A stretch of DNA of 36,346 nucleotides from an uncultured Prevotellaceae bacterium (GCA_946185485.1 CAMHJQ010000030.1:1-36346), one strand, 5' to 3'. Positions 21,855-30,999 are shown, counted from the first letter of the stretch. Numbers and translations: made by a program. The notes: a model not told the origin generated them from the sequence alone.

Positions 21855-24638
21855 TTATCGGCGGCACATCTGGGCGTAGGGACAGGACTGGCAGGTTCTG
21901 AGGTCGGCTGTGGGTATAAAGAGGGTGTCGGGCGAGAATATCTCGCTGATCTTCGCTTCAAGCAGTTCGTTGAAGCGGTTGGCATAGACGGCAATATCCA
22001 CAATTCTTTCCTTTCCGAAACAGAGCGTCGGGTCGTAGTCCTCGGCGGCAGCATGCTGTATGAACAGCAGGGCAGGAGACACTGAGGACGTTGAACGTTG
22101 AACGTTGGACGTTGAGCGACGAATGTCTTCGCACGAAGGAGTGGGTTCGGACAGTTGGCGGCGGACGATGTCGGCATAGACGAAAGTCTGCAGGTAGTAG
22201 TCACTGTGGTCATGGATGCGGTCAGGGTCGAAGATGGCGTTAACGTCAGGCAAGGGCTTGAGGTTGTGGCTACCGGTCTTGTAGTCTACGACGCGGATGC
22301 GGCCGTCCGACAGCATGTCCAGCCGGTCAATGCGCCCGCCGATGGGAATCACAGGCAAGCCTTCACCGTGATGGTTGGCCAAAGGCCTATAGACGTCGCA
22401 CTCGAGTCCTAGGATGGTGAAGGGGGCCAGCTTCTGGTCTATCTCCAACAGTTGGCGTAGGTAGTGGATGATGACCTCGCGGTTGATGAGGTGCAATCCG
22501 CTGGTTGTTGCAAAGGGCATGTGGCGCTGGAAAGACTCGTCGACGGCACGCTCTATCTCCACCTTGGTTTTCAGTAGGTGTCCCAGCAGGTCGCGGGTGA
22601 TGTCGCGGGGCAGCTGGCGGTAGATGATTTCGGCGGCATCGTGGAAGATGTTTCCGAAGATGCGGTTGTCCAGTTCCTGTTCGTCCTCGGCCTGGTCGGG
22701 TTCTTTCAAGTCTGCCACATAGCAGTAGTAGAACTGCAGCGGACAGCGCATGTAACGGTTGATGGCCGACGGGGAGAGCTTGGTGAACACTGTCTGCATA
22801 GTAGCCATCACACTGTCGGTCTTTGCGATGGGCTGCGGCTGCCAGCGTGTTGCAGTTTGTCCCGACTGTAGGGTATGCATGGTGATGGGCTGTCCGCTCT
22901 CGACCAGCATCTGCAGCATGAAGCGGCTCATCTCGCCGCGCTGGCCGTCCTCCGTCGTGCTGTTGTAGAGGATGGTGACGTCCTTCGCACGCTGCAGCAG
23001 GCGATGGAAGTAGTAGGCGTAGATGCTGACCTTGTTTTCGACGGTGGTCAGTTCGTTGGCCTTGCGGATGCTGTGTGGGATGAAGGAGCTGTCGTTGACT
23101 CCTCGTGGCAGGTTGCCCTCGTTGCAGGAGAGCAGCAGCACGTGGTCGAAGTCGAGGTTGCGGGTTTCGAGGACGCCCATCACCTGAATGCCCTCAGCGG
23201 GTTCGCCGTGGAAGGGAATGGAGGTCTGCTGGATGAGTTGGTTGACCAGTCGTTGCAGTGTGGTGTCGTCGACGCAGAGGTCGACGCTGGCCACAAGGTC
23301 TTCGATGCGGTTGACGAGCGTGTAGGCACGGAAGACCGACTCCTGAAACAGCGGATCTTTGCTGTTGGCATTCCGGGCTATCTGGCGCAGGAATGTCAGC
23401 AGTTGAGTCAGGTTAATCGCCTTGGCTTCCTCACCACCTTCCTCTATATATTGGGCATACGGGTGACGCTGGAAGATGCGTACCAAGCGGGGACTGCGGC
23501 CACCATTCATCATGTTGAAGTAGAGCTGGATGAAGGAGGCCACGGGCGTCTGCGAGAGGGGATAGCCAGTGGTGATGTTGACCTTGTCGACTTCCGGCGG
23601 CAGACAGTGGATAACCACGGGCAGGAGGACCTCGTTACAGAGCACGATAGCCGTGCGGCGCCTGTCAGCGTAACGCTGTTGCTCGCGCAGCCAAGTGCTG
23701 ACATAGCGGGCCTGGATGTTCTCTGTGGGTGCGGCGATATAGCTGATGTGCTTGGGGCGTTGAAAGTTACGGTAGATGTCGTCGGCCTGTATGTCGAGGG
23801 CATTGGGAAACAGCTCCAGATACTGGCCGATGTACTGGCCAGCCTCGTTGTCCTGCATGTAATAGTGGTCGAAGTCCCAGTAGAAGCTGGCCTTGCCCTC
23901 GGCCTTCAGGGTGGTAAAGAGCTTTTGCTCCACCTTCTGCAGCAGATTGAAGCCGACGAAGAGGTAGTGGGCGGCAGGGAAGGAGGGTGTGCTTGTGGCG
24001 TTTGTCCCATCTGTCGTGTTTGTTGCCGTGGCACAGCAACATACTGAATGGACGACCTGCCGGTAGAGGGCACCCTCGTAGGCCAGTCCTTGGGTGGCCA
24101 GGCGGCGGTTGAAGTTGTGATAGATGTCGGCAAAATGGCTCCACAGCCGTAGGAAGCGCTCCTTCAGTTCGCTGTTGTGCTCTTCCGAGAAGTTGCTGAA
24201 GAAACGGCGTATCATCTCGCGCTGCTCGTCGGTGAGGTAGGAAACGTCGTCCAGTTCGTGGATGTCGCGCAGGTTGGCGAAGACACGGTCGGCATCGGCC
24301 ATGTTCTTGTCGATGTCATCAAAGTCGGTCAACAGCAGCTGTCCCCAGCCGTAGAACTTATCTAATGACTCGTCGATGCCGGTACACAGGCAGAAAGATT
24401 TGTGGAGGTCGCACACCAGCTTGATGGGGTCGGCAACCATCAGGTCAGACTGCTGGCGGAAGAGGTCGCTGATGGTGATGTACGACGGACTCCAGATGGG
24501 TTTCTCGGCCAGCCGTGCAAGGTGCTCGTTGAGAAACAGCGATGCACGCTTGTTGGGGAAGACAACGGTGATGTGCGACAGGTCGGTGCCGTACTTGCTG
24601 ATGATGTCCTCAGCGACGTATGCTAAAAAGTCTTTCAT
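21855..24638 (-). CDS. AddB-like PD-(D/E)XK nuclease with iron-sulfur cysteines
   Basis: 927 residues. The N-terminus (SHITVVFPNKRASLFLNEHL) matches the inactive helicase-like part of AddB-type proteins. The C-terminal nuclease domain starts at LSPSAINRYMRCPLQFYYC (about 620), with the catalytic set GRIDRLD (about 764) and VVDYKTG (about 780). The cysteine near 630 with C916, C919 and C925 (CQSCPYAQMC) forms the AddB 4Fe-4S pattern. It would act with the AddA-like protein upstream in resecting DNA double-strand ends for RecA. A stretch at about 841-850 is encoded by a 7-bp tandem array and reads as a low-complexity RSTSNVQRSTSSV insert, between nuclease strands and the iron-sulfur region. Confidence 0.85.
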   Translation of the reverse strand: MKDFLAYVAEDIISKYGTDLSHITVVFPNKRASLFLNEHLARLAEKPIWSPSYITISDLFRQQSDLMVADPIKLVCDLHKSFCLCTGIDESLDKFYGWGQLLLTDFDDIDKNMADADRVFANLRDIHELDDVSYLTDEQREMIRRFFSNFSEEHNSELKERFLRLWSHFADIYHNFNRRLATQGLAYEGALYRQVVHSVCCCATATNTTDGTNATSTPSFPAAHYLFVGFNLLQKVEQKLFTTLKAEGKASFYWDFDHYYMQDNEAGQYIGQYLELFPNALDIQADDIYRNFQRPKHISYIAAPTENIQARYVSTWLREQQRYADRRRTAIVLCNEVLLPVVIHCLPPEVDKVNITTGYPLSQTPVASFIQLYFNMMNGGRSPRLVRIFQRHPYAQYIEEGGEEAKAINLTQLLTFLRQIARNANSKDPLFQESVFRAYTLVNRIEDLVASVDLCVDDTTLQRLVNQLIQQTSIPFHGEPAEGIQVMGVLETRNLDFDHVLLLSCNEGNLPRGVNDSSFIPHSIRKANELTTVENKVSIYAYYFHRLLQRAKDVTILYNSTTEDGQRGEMSRFMLQMLVESGQPITMHTLQSGQTATRWQPQPIAKTDSVMATMQTVFTKLSPSAINRYMRCPLQFYYCYVADLKEPDQAEDEQELDNRIFGNIFHDAAEIIYRQLPRDITRDLLGHLLKTKVEIERAVDESFQRHMPFATTSGLHLINREVIIHYLRQLLEIDQKLAPFTILGLECDVYRPLANHHGEGLPVIPIGGRIDRLDMLSDGRIRVVDYKTGSHNLKPLPDVNAIFDPDRIHDHSDYYLQTFVYADIVRRQLSEPTPSCEDIRRSTSNVQRSTSSVSPALLFIQHAAAEDYDPTLCFGKERIVDIAVYANRFNELLEAKISEIFSPDTLFIPTADLRTCQSCPYAQMCRR
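22090..22117. repeat. 7-bp tandem array inside the addB coding sequence
   Basis: Plus-strand units GTTGAAC, GTTGAAC, GTTGGAC, GTTGAGC, with a possible degenerate fifth unit TGAGGAC at 22083. In the sense of addB the unit is GTTCAAC, the same as in the intergenic array before batA. Because 7 is not a multiple of 3, each three units encode a seven-residue repeat. Confidence 0.8.
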
Positions 24639-24643
24639 CTTTA

Positions 24644-24720
24644 AACTCTGAACTCTAAACTCTGAACTCTAAACTCTAACCCCTAAACTCTAAACTCTAA
24701 CCCCTAAACTCTAAACCTCT
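24644..24720. repeat. 7-bp tandem array, eleven units, between addA and addB
   Basis: Plus-strand units are of the types AACTCTA, AACTCTG and ACCCCTA, with AACCTCT last, in unbroken 7-bp register. It is the longest array in the window. It fills the gap before the addB start (24638) and continues into the end of addA, supplying that gene's TAG stop (24711-24713) and final codons. Confidence 0.9.
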
Positions 24721-27700
24721 ACCACCTTATTTTTATATACGTACCACAGCCACCCTCTGACATGTGACATCTGCATGGAACGGAGCAGCGACATATACTC
24801 GCGGACCTGTTCAAGATGCTCTTCGCGGGGATTGCCGAACTTGAAGTCGACAACGTGAGTCTCCTGTCCGTCCGTCATCACGCGGTCGGGGCGACGCTCC
24901 TTCATGATGCCGTCCTCGAAATAGAGTATCCTGCACTCGTTGAACAGCTGCCAGCGGTCAGAGAACCAGTCTCTTACCCGACTGCTCTCCAGTCGTTTGC
25001 GTAGCATATCGGCCACTTTTTCGCGGGTTACCTCGTCGTCGTAGAGCACGCCGTCGTGCTGCAACTGCAGTAAGGCGCGGTTGATGTCGTCTGTCGTGCG
25101 GATGGTGGAAAATACCTCATGCAGCACGCTGCCGATCTTGATGTAGCTGAGCGTCGGTTCTTGGTCATCGCCCTCGATGAAGTCGCGGCTCTGGTTGCTC
25201 TGTCGGAACTCCGTCTGGGGTTCGAAAGTCTCGAGCGTGATGTGTACGGGCGTGACTGGAGCCAGAAAAACGTTCTCGTTCTTTTTTCCATGCTCCTTGA
25301 TCGCTGGGCTTTCAGTTTCAGGTTTGGCACTTTCTGGTTGTGGGAAGGTGCCGAACGTGAAGGTGAGGGGAGCCTCGGCATCTTCCTCGCCGTCGAGTGA
25401 GGCGTTGGGGAGATGCAGTTGGGACAGGACGTTCTGAATGAGCACGGAACGAGATGACTTGTCGTCGCGACGACCGATGACGAAGAGGCTCTTTTCAGCG
25501 CGCGTGAAGGCTACGTACAGCAGGTTGAGGTTGTCGACGGTGTTCTGTAGCCGCTCGTCCAGATAGTCGTGTTCGAAGATGGTACCCATCATCTGTTTAC
25601 CGCTGTAATCTACCGGCACGATGGGTAGTGCATCGAAGGGCGCCTCTTGAGGTTTGCACCAGAGGATGTCGGCATGTTCCAGCTTCCAGTCGCAATAGGG
25701 GATGATAACATGCTCGAACTCCAGTCCCTTGCTCTTATGGATGGAGAGGATGCGGATGCCGTCGGTCTCGGTGCTATGGATGGTTTTGGCGCAGATGGTC
25801 TCCTCCCATTCGCGGATGAAGGCGGTGATGTCGGTCGATTCGTCCAGCGTGAATTTGTTCAGCTGGTCGTAGAAGGCACAGATATAGGCGCTCTGCTCGT
25901 TGAGCCTGTCGAGTTGGAAAATGTTGTAGAGACGCTCGGTCAGTTCGTATAGCGGCAACTGTTGCAGTTCAGCGGCTTGCTGGGTAAAAACCTCGGGCAG
26001 CAGGTCGTCGAGCTGGCGACCGGCTATGAACAATTCGTTGTCAGCAGCGTTGTTGCCAAGCACCGACCGCTGATAAATCTTGGCCACAGTAGCTTTGGCG
26101 AGGTTGTCGTCGGGATGGGTAAGCAGCTGCATGGCCTGAATGAGAAGGCATACCGACGTCGAGGCGTCGAGCCGGAAGGCCTCGTCGCTGACAATGGGTA
26201 TTTGTGGCATCTGTTCAGCCATGTAATCAGCAATGAGGGGTATATATCTATTGGTACGTACCAAGATGGCCATTTGTTGCGGCAACACGCCATTCTCCAG
26301 TAATTCACCAATGACCTCGCCCAATGATGTGAGCATTTGTACGTTATAGTCCTTCGACGGCAGCAGTTGAATGTTGACATATCCGTTGGACTCCTGTTTT
26401 TGGGGAATCTCCTGCGCCACGTCGGCATAGGCATGCTTCAGCTGTTCGGCACCTGAGGGATAGAGCTCGCGTTGCTGTTCGTACTCCTGAAGGGCGGCTT
26501 CTGTGAAGAAGGCGTTGTTGAAGTCGATGATGTTGCGCTCGGAACGGTAGTTGGTCTTCAGCGGCAGGATGTCCATGACCGTGTCGGCATGAGGGAATTC
26601 GCGGTCGATGGCATTCAGCAGCCGCCAGTCACCAGAGCGCCAGCGGTAGATGCTCTGCTTGACGTCGCCGACGATGAGGTTCTCGGTATCCACATGGCTC
26701 ATGCACTCCTCGAGCAGCACCTTGAAGTTCTTCCACTGTACGGTGGAGGTATCCTGGAACTCGTCAATCATGACATGCTCCAGTTGGGTGCCTATCTTCT
26801 CGAAGATGAACGGCGAGTCGCTGTCTTTGATGAGCGAATGCAGCAACTGCTGCGTGTCGCTGAGCAGGAAGCGGTTAGCCTCTTCGTTCATCAGCCGCAC
26901 CTGCCGCTCGATGCTTCCCAACAGCCGCAGTTGGTTGAGGTGGCGAAGGATGAGATCGGCCGACTTGAACAGCCGGTACTGCTGGTAACGGTCTGTTACG
27001 GCACGACCGAGCAGGGGGATGAGCGTCGAGTCCGCCAGGGTATGGATGTGTTCGCGGTTGACGGCACTCTTCTTGTACCATTTGGTAGGGTCGCCCATAC
27101 AGTCGGAGACACGTGAACCCACGATGCCTTCGTCCAACTGACCGTTGCGCAGCTTGTAAAAGAAACCTGCCACACCCGACTTGCCATACGGCAGGTCGCT
27201 GTCGCTTAGACCTTCTGACTGCAACGTGTCGAAGAAGGTGTCGGCATACTGCTGCATTTGCTCTACTGCCGACTTCTTGATCTGCCGCATCTGGCTCATA
27301 TAGGCATCCAGGAACCCTTTTTCGTCGAGTTTCTGGTTCAAGGTTTGGCTGTGCTCCTTGTAGTAGTCGCGGAAGATGGTGCGACCAAACTGCTTCACCT
27401 GTCCGATGATGTTCCACGAGCGGTCTTCGCTGATGGTTTCCATGATATATTTCAGAATCCACTGCAGCATGACATCGCTGTGGGTGAGCCGGTCAATGAG
27501 TCGGTCGACGGCTTGCTCCTCGACCTGTGTGTCGTTGAGACCGACGCGCAAGTTGGCCGTCAGGTCTAGTTCGCGGGCCAGGTTGCGCAGTACACTCTGG
27601 AAGAAGGTGTCGATGGTCTCTACGCGGAAGTAGTTGTAGTTGTGCAGTAGCAGGTGCAGGGCAATGCCGGCACGCTCGCTGACCTGTTGAACTGAGAGAC

Positions 27701-27941
27701 CGGTGCTCTCCTGAATGCGCTCCATGTAGTTGTTGGAGTCGGGCAACTGCTTGGAGATGCCGTAAAGCTGGCTCAGAATGCGCATCTTCATTTCCTCGGT
27801 GGCTTTGTTGGTGAAGGTGACGGCGAGAATATGACTATAGTTCTGGGGATTCTTCACCAGTAACTTGATGTACTCTACTGCCAGCGTGAAGGTCTTTCCC
27901 GAACCCGCACTCGCTTTATATACGGTTAATTGTTTTACCAT
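24711..27941 (-). CDS. AddA-like UvrD/RecB-family helicase-nuclease
   Basis: 1076 residues, the size of AddA proteins. Superfamily 1 helicase motifs appear in order: Walker A ASAGSGKT (residues 10-17), VTFTNKATEEM (motif Ia), MIDEFQDTS (about 391-399), VGDVKQSIYRWRSGD (about 423-437), SIHKSKGLEFEHVI (about 733-746) and LLYVAFTRAEKSLFV. The C-terminal PD-(D/E)XK nuclease has GSVLHEVFS, RRPDRV and VVDFKFGN (about 1028-1035). With the adjacent AddB-like nuclease it should form an AddAB-type complex that unwinds and trims double-strand ends. Its ATG overlaps the end of the upstream DUF5686-like gene. The 3' end merges into a 7-bp tandem array that provides the stop codon. Confidence 0.9.
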   Translation of the reverse strand: MVKQLTVYKASAGSGKTFTLAVEYIKLLVKNPQNYSHILAVTFTNKATEEMKMRILSQLYGISKQLPDSNNYMERIQESTGLSVQQVSERAGIALHLLLHNYNYFRVETIDTFFQSVLRNLARELDLTANLRVGLNDTQVEEQAVDRLIDRLTHSDVMLQWILKYIMETISEDRSWNIIGQVKQFGRTIFRDYYKEHSQTLNQKLDEKGFLDAYMSQMRQIKKSAVEQMQQYADTFFDTLQSEGLSDSDLPYGKSGVAGFFYKLRNGQLDEGIVGSRVSDCMGDPTKWYKKSAVNREHIHTLADSTLIPLLGRAVTDRYQQYRLFKSADLILRHLNQLRLLGSIERQVRLMNEEANRFLLSDTQQLLHSLIKDSDSPFIFEKIGTQLEHVMIDEFQDTSTVQWKNFKVLLEECMSHVDTENLIVGDVKQSIYRWRSGDWRLLNAIDREFPHADTVMDILPLKTNYRSERNIIDFNNAFFTEAALQEYEQQRELYPSGAEQLKHAYADVAQEIPQKQESNGYVNIQLLPSKDYNVQMLTSLGEVIGELLENGVLPQQMAILVRTNRYIPLIADYMAEQMPQIPIVSDEAFRLDASTSVCLLIQAMQLLTHPDDNLAKATVAKIYQRSVLGNNAADNELFIAGRQLDDLLPEVFTQQAAELQQLPLYELTERLYNIFQLDRLNEQSAYICAFYDQLNKFTLDESTDITAFIREWEETICAKTIHSTETDGIRILSIHKSKGLEFEHVIIPYCDWKLEHADILWCKPQEAPFDALPIVPVDYSGKQMMGTIFEHDYLDERLQNTVDNLNLLYVAFTRAEKSLFVIGRRDDKSSRSVLIQNVLSQLHLPNASLDGEEDAEAPLTFTFGTFPQPESAKPETESPAIKEHGKKNENVFLAPVTPVHITLETFEPQTEFRQSNQSRDFIEGDDQEPTLSYIKIGSVLHEVFSTIRTTDDINRALLQLQHDGVLYDDEVTREKVADMLRKRLESSRVRDWFSDRWQLFNECRILYFEDGIMKERRPDRVMTDGQETHVVDFKFGNPREEHLEQVREYMSLLRSMQMSHVRGWLWYVYKNKVVEV

Positions 27942-29947
27942 CTTCTGAATAATTCTACGGTGACTTTACATCCAAACTTCTGAAACTCCGAACCCAGAAA
28001 ACTGCCAAAGAGTCCGATGGAGAACAGCCGGTTGCTCAATCCGTAGCCTACTTCGAAATACGGTCTCGTGTGCTGGATGGACAAGGCGCTGATGTAGAGA
28101 CGCTCGCTCTCAATGTAGCGGCCTATCAGTGGCATGTGGGAGAGGACCAGCAGGGGCGATTCGTAGGAAGCATGGCCACGAAAGTAGTAGTCGGACTCGT
28201 TATACCAGCGACTGTTCAACAACTGGAACTGGCCGCTCCAGTCATCTTCCCATCCTGTAGGCAGGTTGTTGTCACGGAAGTTAGTATAGTCTGCAAAATA
28301 GTTGGAACTGCGGTGTGTGTAGAAGCCAGTGCCCGCTCGGAGGTTGAGGATACGCATACACTTCATGCGGTGCAGGTAGGAGGCGTCGAACTCCCAGCGT
28401 CCGTAAGTCAGATTGGCCCCAAACATGTTCATGCCGCGCTCGTAGTTGGCAGTCAGCGTCGGTCCGTCATACCAAGGCGACAATTTAACGGTTAGCATGG
28501 GACCGAAACTGCGGAATTCATCGTCCAGACCTGCCGCTTTCATGAGATTCCTATCCAGTGCCGTACGCTTATGGAAAATGAGACCTGACGTGATTTCCAA
28601 CCAGTCGAAGGCCATGACATTGTTGATAGCCTGGATAAGCATATCCTTGTATTCGGGCATATTGATGCTATCCTTCATCCGTTCCCGGAAGTCGTTTTCT
28701 AGAATGCTGTTGGACGTGTGGTTGCCATTGGCCCACTTCAGCTCCGCATAGCCATTGCGCTTGGGGTTGTAGTTCATGCGTAGCGGTACCGTATAGAATA
28801 TCTGGTTCAGCTTGAAGTTGTAACCGAACTCTGGCTTGAGGGTCAGGAAACGGTGACTGTTCCAAGTATACTGTAAACCGAATTTCAGTTTGTAGCTTAG
28901 TCCGTGGCTGTGACTGTATCCGAAATAGAGCGGGTTCAAGAGTGGTGATACGTGCATGGTAACATGGCCAATATCGGTCTTGTTGCCTTTGATGAGGTTA
29001 TAGCCGATGATGTCCCAGCCAATCTCCTTCAGCCAGTCGTGGCGCTTGACTGTGTCTTGTGGCTCCTCGCTGAGGGATTTGGAAACCTTCTCGTCATACT
29101 GACGGTATATATTCATATCGTTAGGAGTCAGTGGAACGGGTCGCAATTGCTCCATCCTGGCTCTGTCCTTCACATCGCGGATGGAGTCGGGGAGTGTTTC
29201 AGGGCAGTTATACACAGTCAGCAGGTTGGCCTTGATGCGGTTTCCGGCACTGTGAAAGACTGCATCCGTGGAACAGCGCTCGGGCAGTTGCGAATAGTTC
29301 TCGTCCTTGCTCATGAGTGCCGACACCTTGAAGGAAATCATGTCGAACTCTCCTTCCAGCTGGACGGATTGCAGCTGTCCTGTCGTGTTGTTGACGACAG
29401 CATGGCCAGTGACCAACTGCGTGTTGGGCGTGCGTGGCCGGAAGTGGACCAAAGCACAGTCGCCAGGCTGCTGGTTAATATGATAATAGTAGAAGATGCG
29501 GTTGGCATGATGGAAAGGCGAAAGGCAATGGTCTGGATACAGCGTCACATCATAGAAGTCTGGTGTGGTAAACTCCAATAGCGGAGGCATAGCGGTACGA
29601 TGGCGGGGGATGGTGCCACAAATGATCTGACGGTGCACTTCATAGTCGTCAACGTCGCGGAAGCGTAGTTTGCAATATGATTCACTGATATATTGCCGGT
29701 CATCCTTGGCCACGACATACATGGTCGGCACCAGCCACAACAGGAAGTTGCGCTTCTCCACGTCAAAGACATAGCGCATATAGACATTATGCTCGTGGCC
29801 CTTTAGCGGCGTCGTGTAGTTGCGACGGTAATTCCAGATGCGGTGTAGTGTCACCGAATCGGTGTCGTTATGGGCAAAACAAACGCTGGGCATGAGAGTC
29901 ATCATGCCCAGCATTATAATGGTTGAAATGCATAGCTTCAGATTCAC
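27935..29947 (-). CDS. DUF5686-like outer-membrane beta-barrel protein
   Basis: About 670 residues. With GTG at 29947-29945 as start the protein begins as a good signal peptide (MNLKLCISTIIMLGMMTLMP then SVCFA). Other in-frame starts are GTG at 29980 and ATG at 29914. The N-terminal third contains NVYMRYVFDVEKRNFLLWLV and an AKDDRQYISESYCKLRF segment; the rest alternates aromatic and polar residues as in a beta-barrel and ends KFGCKVTVELFRRW, with aromatic final residue. This matches my recollection of the DUF5686 family, which often carries an extra N-terminal domain absent here. Function unknown. A consensus promoter (29953-29983) overlaps the upstream start, and the gene overlaps addA at its 3' end. 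Confidence 0.65.
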   Translation of the reverse strand: MNLKLCISTIIMLGMMTLMPSVCFAHNDTDSVTLHRIWNYRRNYTTPLKGHEHNVYMRYVFDVEKRNFLLWLVPTMYVVAKDDRQYISESYCKLRFRDVDDYEVHRQIICGTIPRHRTAMPPLLEFTTPDFYDVTLYPDHCLSPFHHANRIFYYYHINQQPGDCALVHFRPRTPNTQLVTGHAVVNNTTGQLQSVQLEGEFDMISFKVSALMSKDENYSQLPERCSTDAVFHSAGNRIKANLLTVYNCPETLPDSIRDVKDRARMEQLRPVPLTPNDMNIYRQYDEKVSKSLSEEPQDTVKRHDWLKEIGWDIIGYNLIKGNKTDIGHVTMHVSPLLNPLYFGYSHSHGLSYKLKFGLQYTWNSHRFLTLKPEFGYNFKLNQIFYTVPLRMNYNPKRNGYAELKWANGNHTSNSILENDFRERMKDSINMPEYKDMLIQAINNVMAFDWLEITSGLIFHKRTALDRNLMKAAGLDDEFRSFGPMLTVKLSPWYDGPTLTANYERGMNMFGANLTYGRWEFDASYLHRMKCMRILNLRAGTGFYTHRSSNYFADYTNFRDNNLPTGWEDDWSGQFQLLNSRWYNESDYYFRGHASYESPLLVLSHMPLIGRYIESERLYISALSIQHTRPYFEVGYGLSNRLFSIGLFGSFLGSEFQKFGCKVTVELFRRW

Positions 29948-29952
29948 GACCC

Positions 29953-29983
29953 CAAAAGTAGTAAAAAAACTTGGAGTCACAAA
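29953..29983 (-). promoter_or_regulatory. Consensus promoter at the 5' end of the DUF5686-like gene
   Basis: On the minus strand TTTG (29983-29980) is followed after 19 bases by TACTTTTG (29960-29953). This is the ideal Bacteroidetes spacing. The predicted start of transcription, about 29945-29949, coincides with the GTG at 29947. Confidence 0.65.
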
Positions 29984-29986
29984 ACT

Positions 29987-30859
29987 TTAGCCCAAATATT
30001 TCATCAAAATTCTTGCATTACCCGAATCGCGCAACTTGGCAATGCTCTTTTCGCGTATCTGACGGACACGCTCACGGGTTAGTCCCAACTGGTCACCAAT
30101 CTCCTCGAGACCCTTTTCGTGGCAACCGATGCCGAAACACTCACGGATGATTGTAATCTCACGCTCCTTCAGCACTTTTTGAAGGACATTGTTCAGTTCG
30201 AGTGCCATCGACTCGTGGTCGACATGTCGGTCGGTACGGGAGTCATCACCCGAAGCCATCACGTCCAGCATGCAGTTGTCCTCGCCATCCTGAAACGGGG
30301 CATCAATGGATACGTGGTGTCCGTCAGCCATCAGGCTCTGACCAATCTTCTCTTCATCCAAACTGGTGGCATCGCTCAGTTCGGCAATGGACGGATGACG
30401 CTGGTTCTCCTGCTCAAACTTATTGATTTCGTGGTTAATCTTGCTCAAGCTGCCTACCTGGTTCAGCGGCAGACGCACAATGCGGCTCTGCTCGGCAATA
30501 GCCTGAAGGATGCTCTGGCGAATCCACCAAACGGCATAGGAGATGAATTTAAAACCACGTGTCTCATCAAACTTCTGTGCGGCCTTAATCAGGCCAATGT
30601 TACCCTCGTCAATCAAGTCAGTCAGCGTCAGTCCCTGATGCTGGTACTGCTTAGCTACTGAGACCACGAATCGGAGGTTGGCGGTGACCAACTTGTCCTT
30701 GGCGCGCTCGCCTTCAGGACCACCCTTGCGAATCTTCTGAGCCAGCTCGATTTCTTCGTCAATGCTAATCAATGGGGCACGACCGATTTCCACCAGATAC
30801 TTGTCCAGCGCTTCACTTGAGCGATTCGTAATACTCTTTTGAATCTTTAATTGTCTCAT
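29987..30859 (-). CDS. rpoD: Primary sigma factor (sigma-70)
   Basis: Directs RNA polymerase to housekeeping promoters. At 290 residues it has the short form of Bacteroidetes primary sigma factors, lacking region 1.1 and the non-conserved insert. Region 1.2 begins LDKYLVEIGRAPLISIDEEI (about 18-37). Region 2 contains TANLRFVVSVAKQYQHQG and FKFISYAVWWIRQSILQAIA. Region 4 ends with EEIGDQLGLTRERVRQIREK (about 252-271), which contacts the -33 element. Promoters found in this window (TTTG and TAnnTTTG) are those recognised by this type of sigma factor. A TAACTTTG box at 30934-30941 and a small hairpin at 30886-30902 lie upstream. Confidence 0.95.
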   Translation of the reverse strand: MRQLKIQKSITNRSSEALDKYLVEIGRAPLISIDEEIELAQKIRKGGPEGERAKDKLVTANLRFVVSVAKQYQHQGLTLTDLIDEGNIGLIKAAQKFDETRGFKFISYAVWWIRQSILQAIAEQSRIVRLPLNQVGSLSKINHEINKFEQENQRHPSIAELSDATSLDEEKIGQSLMADGHHVSIDAPFQDGEDNCMLDVMASGDDSRTDRHVDHESMALELNNVLQKVLKEREITIIRECFGIGCHEKGLEEIGDQLGLTRERVRQIREKSIAKLRDSGNARILMKYLG

Positions 30860-30885
30860 ATTTTACTCCTTAGATAATGTGTAAT

Positions 30886-30902
30886 CTTCTGATAATCAGA
30901 AG
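30886..30902. promoter_or_regulatory. Short inverted repeat in the rpoD leader
   Basis: CTTCTGATAATCAGAAG is a near-perfect palindrome with 7-bp arms and a TAA centre. It sits 27 bp upstream of the rpoD start codon and downstream of the -7 box, so it would be in the leader RNA or serve as a protein-binding site. Confidence 0.4.
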
Positions 30903-30933
30903 TGTATATAGATAAGGCCTTTTTTAGGCGGTG

Positions 30934-30941
30934 CAAAGTTA
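30934..30941 (-). promoter_or_regulatory. -7 box of the rpoD promoter
   Basis: CAAAGTTA on the plus strand is TAACTTTG on the minus strand, an exact TAnnTTTG match. No clear TTTG is seen 18-21 bases further upstream. The predicted leader is about 70 bases. Confidence 0.55.
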
Positions 30942-30999
30942 CGAAAAATATCGATACGTTGTTATTCAGCAGGCTTTTTTTTTAATTAAAAAATATTAA

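Noticed and set aside
23985..24045. Threonine/asparagine-rich insert in AddB as a possible further repeat
   Set aside because: No consistent period at the DNA level; it looks like an ordinary flexible loop.
22875..24047. Long open frame antisense to addB
   Set aside because: Composition and residue pattern are those of a frame opposite a GC-rich gene; addB has clear motifs and no independent signal supports the antisense frame.
25306..25340. CTTTCAG/TTTCAGG-like words inside addA, encoding a low-complexity linker
   Set aside because: Only two neighbouring units are similar; not enough to call a tandem array.
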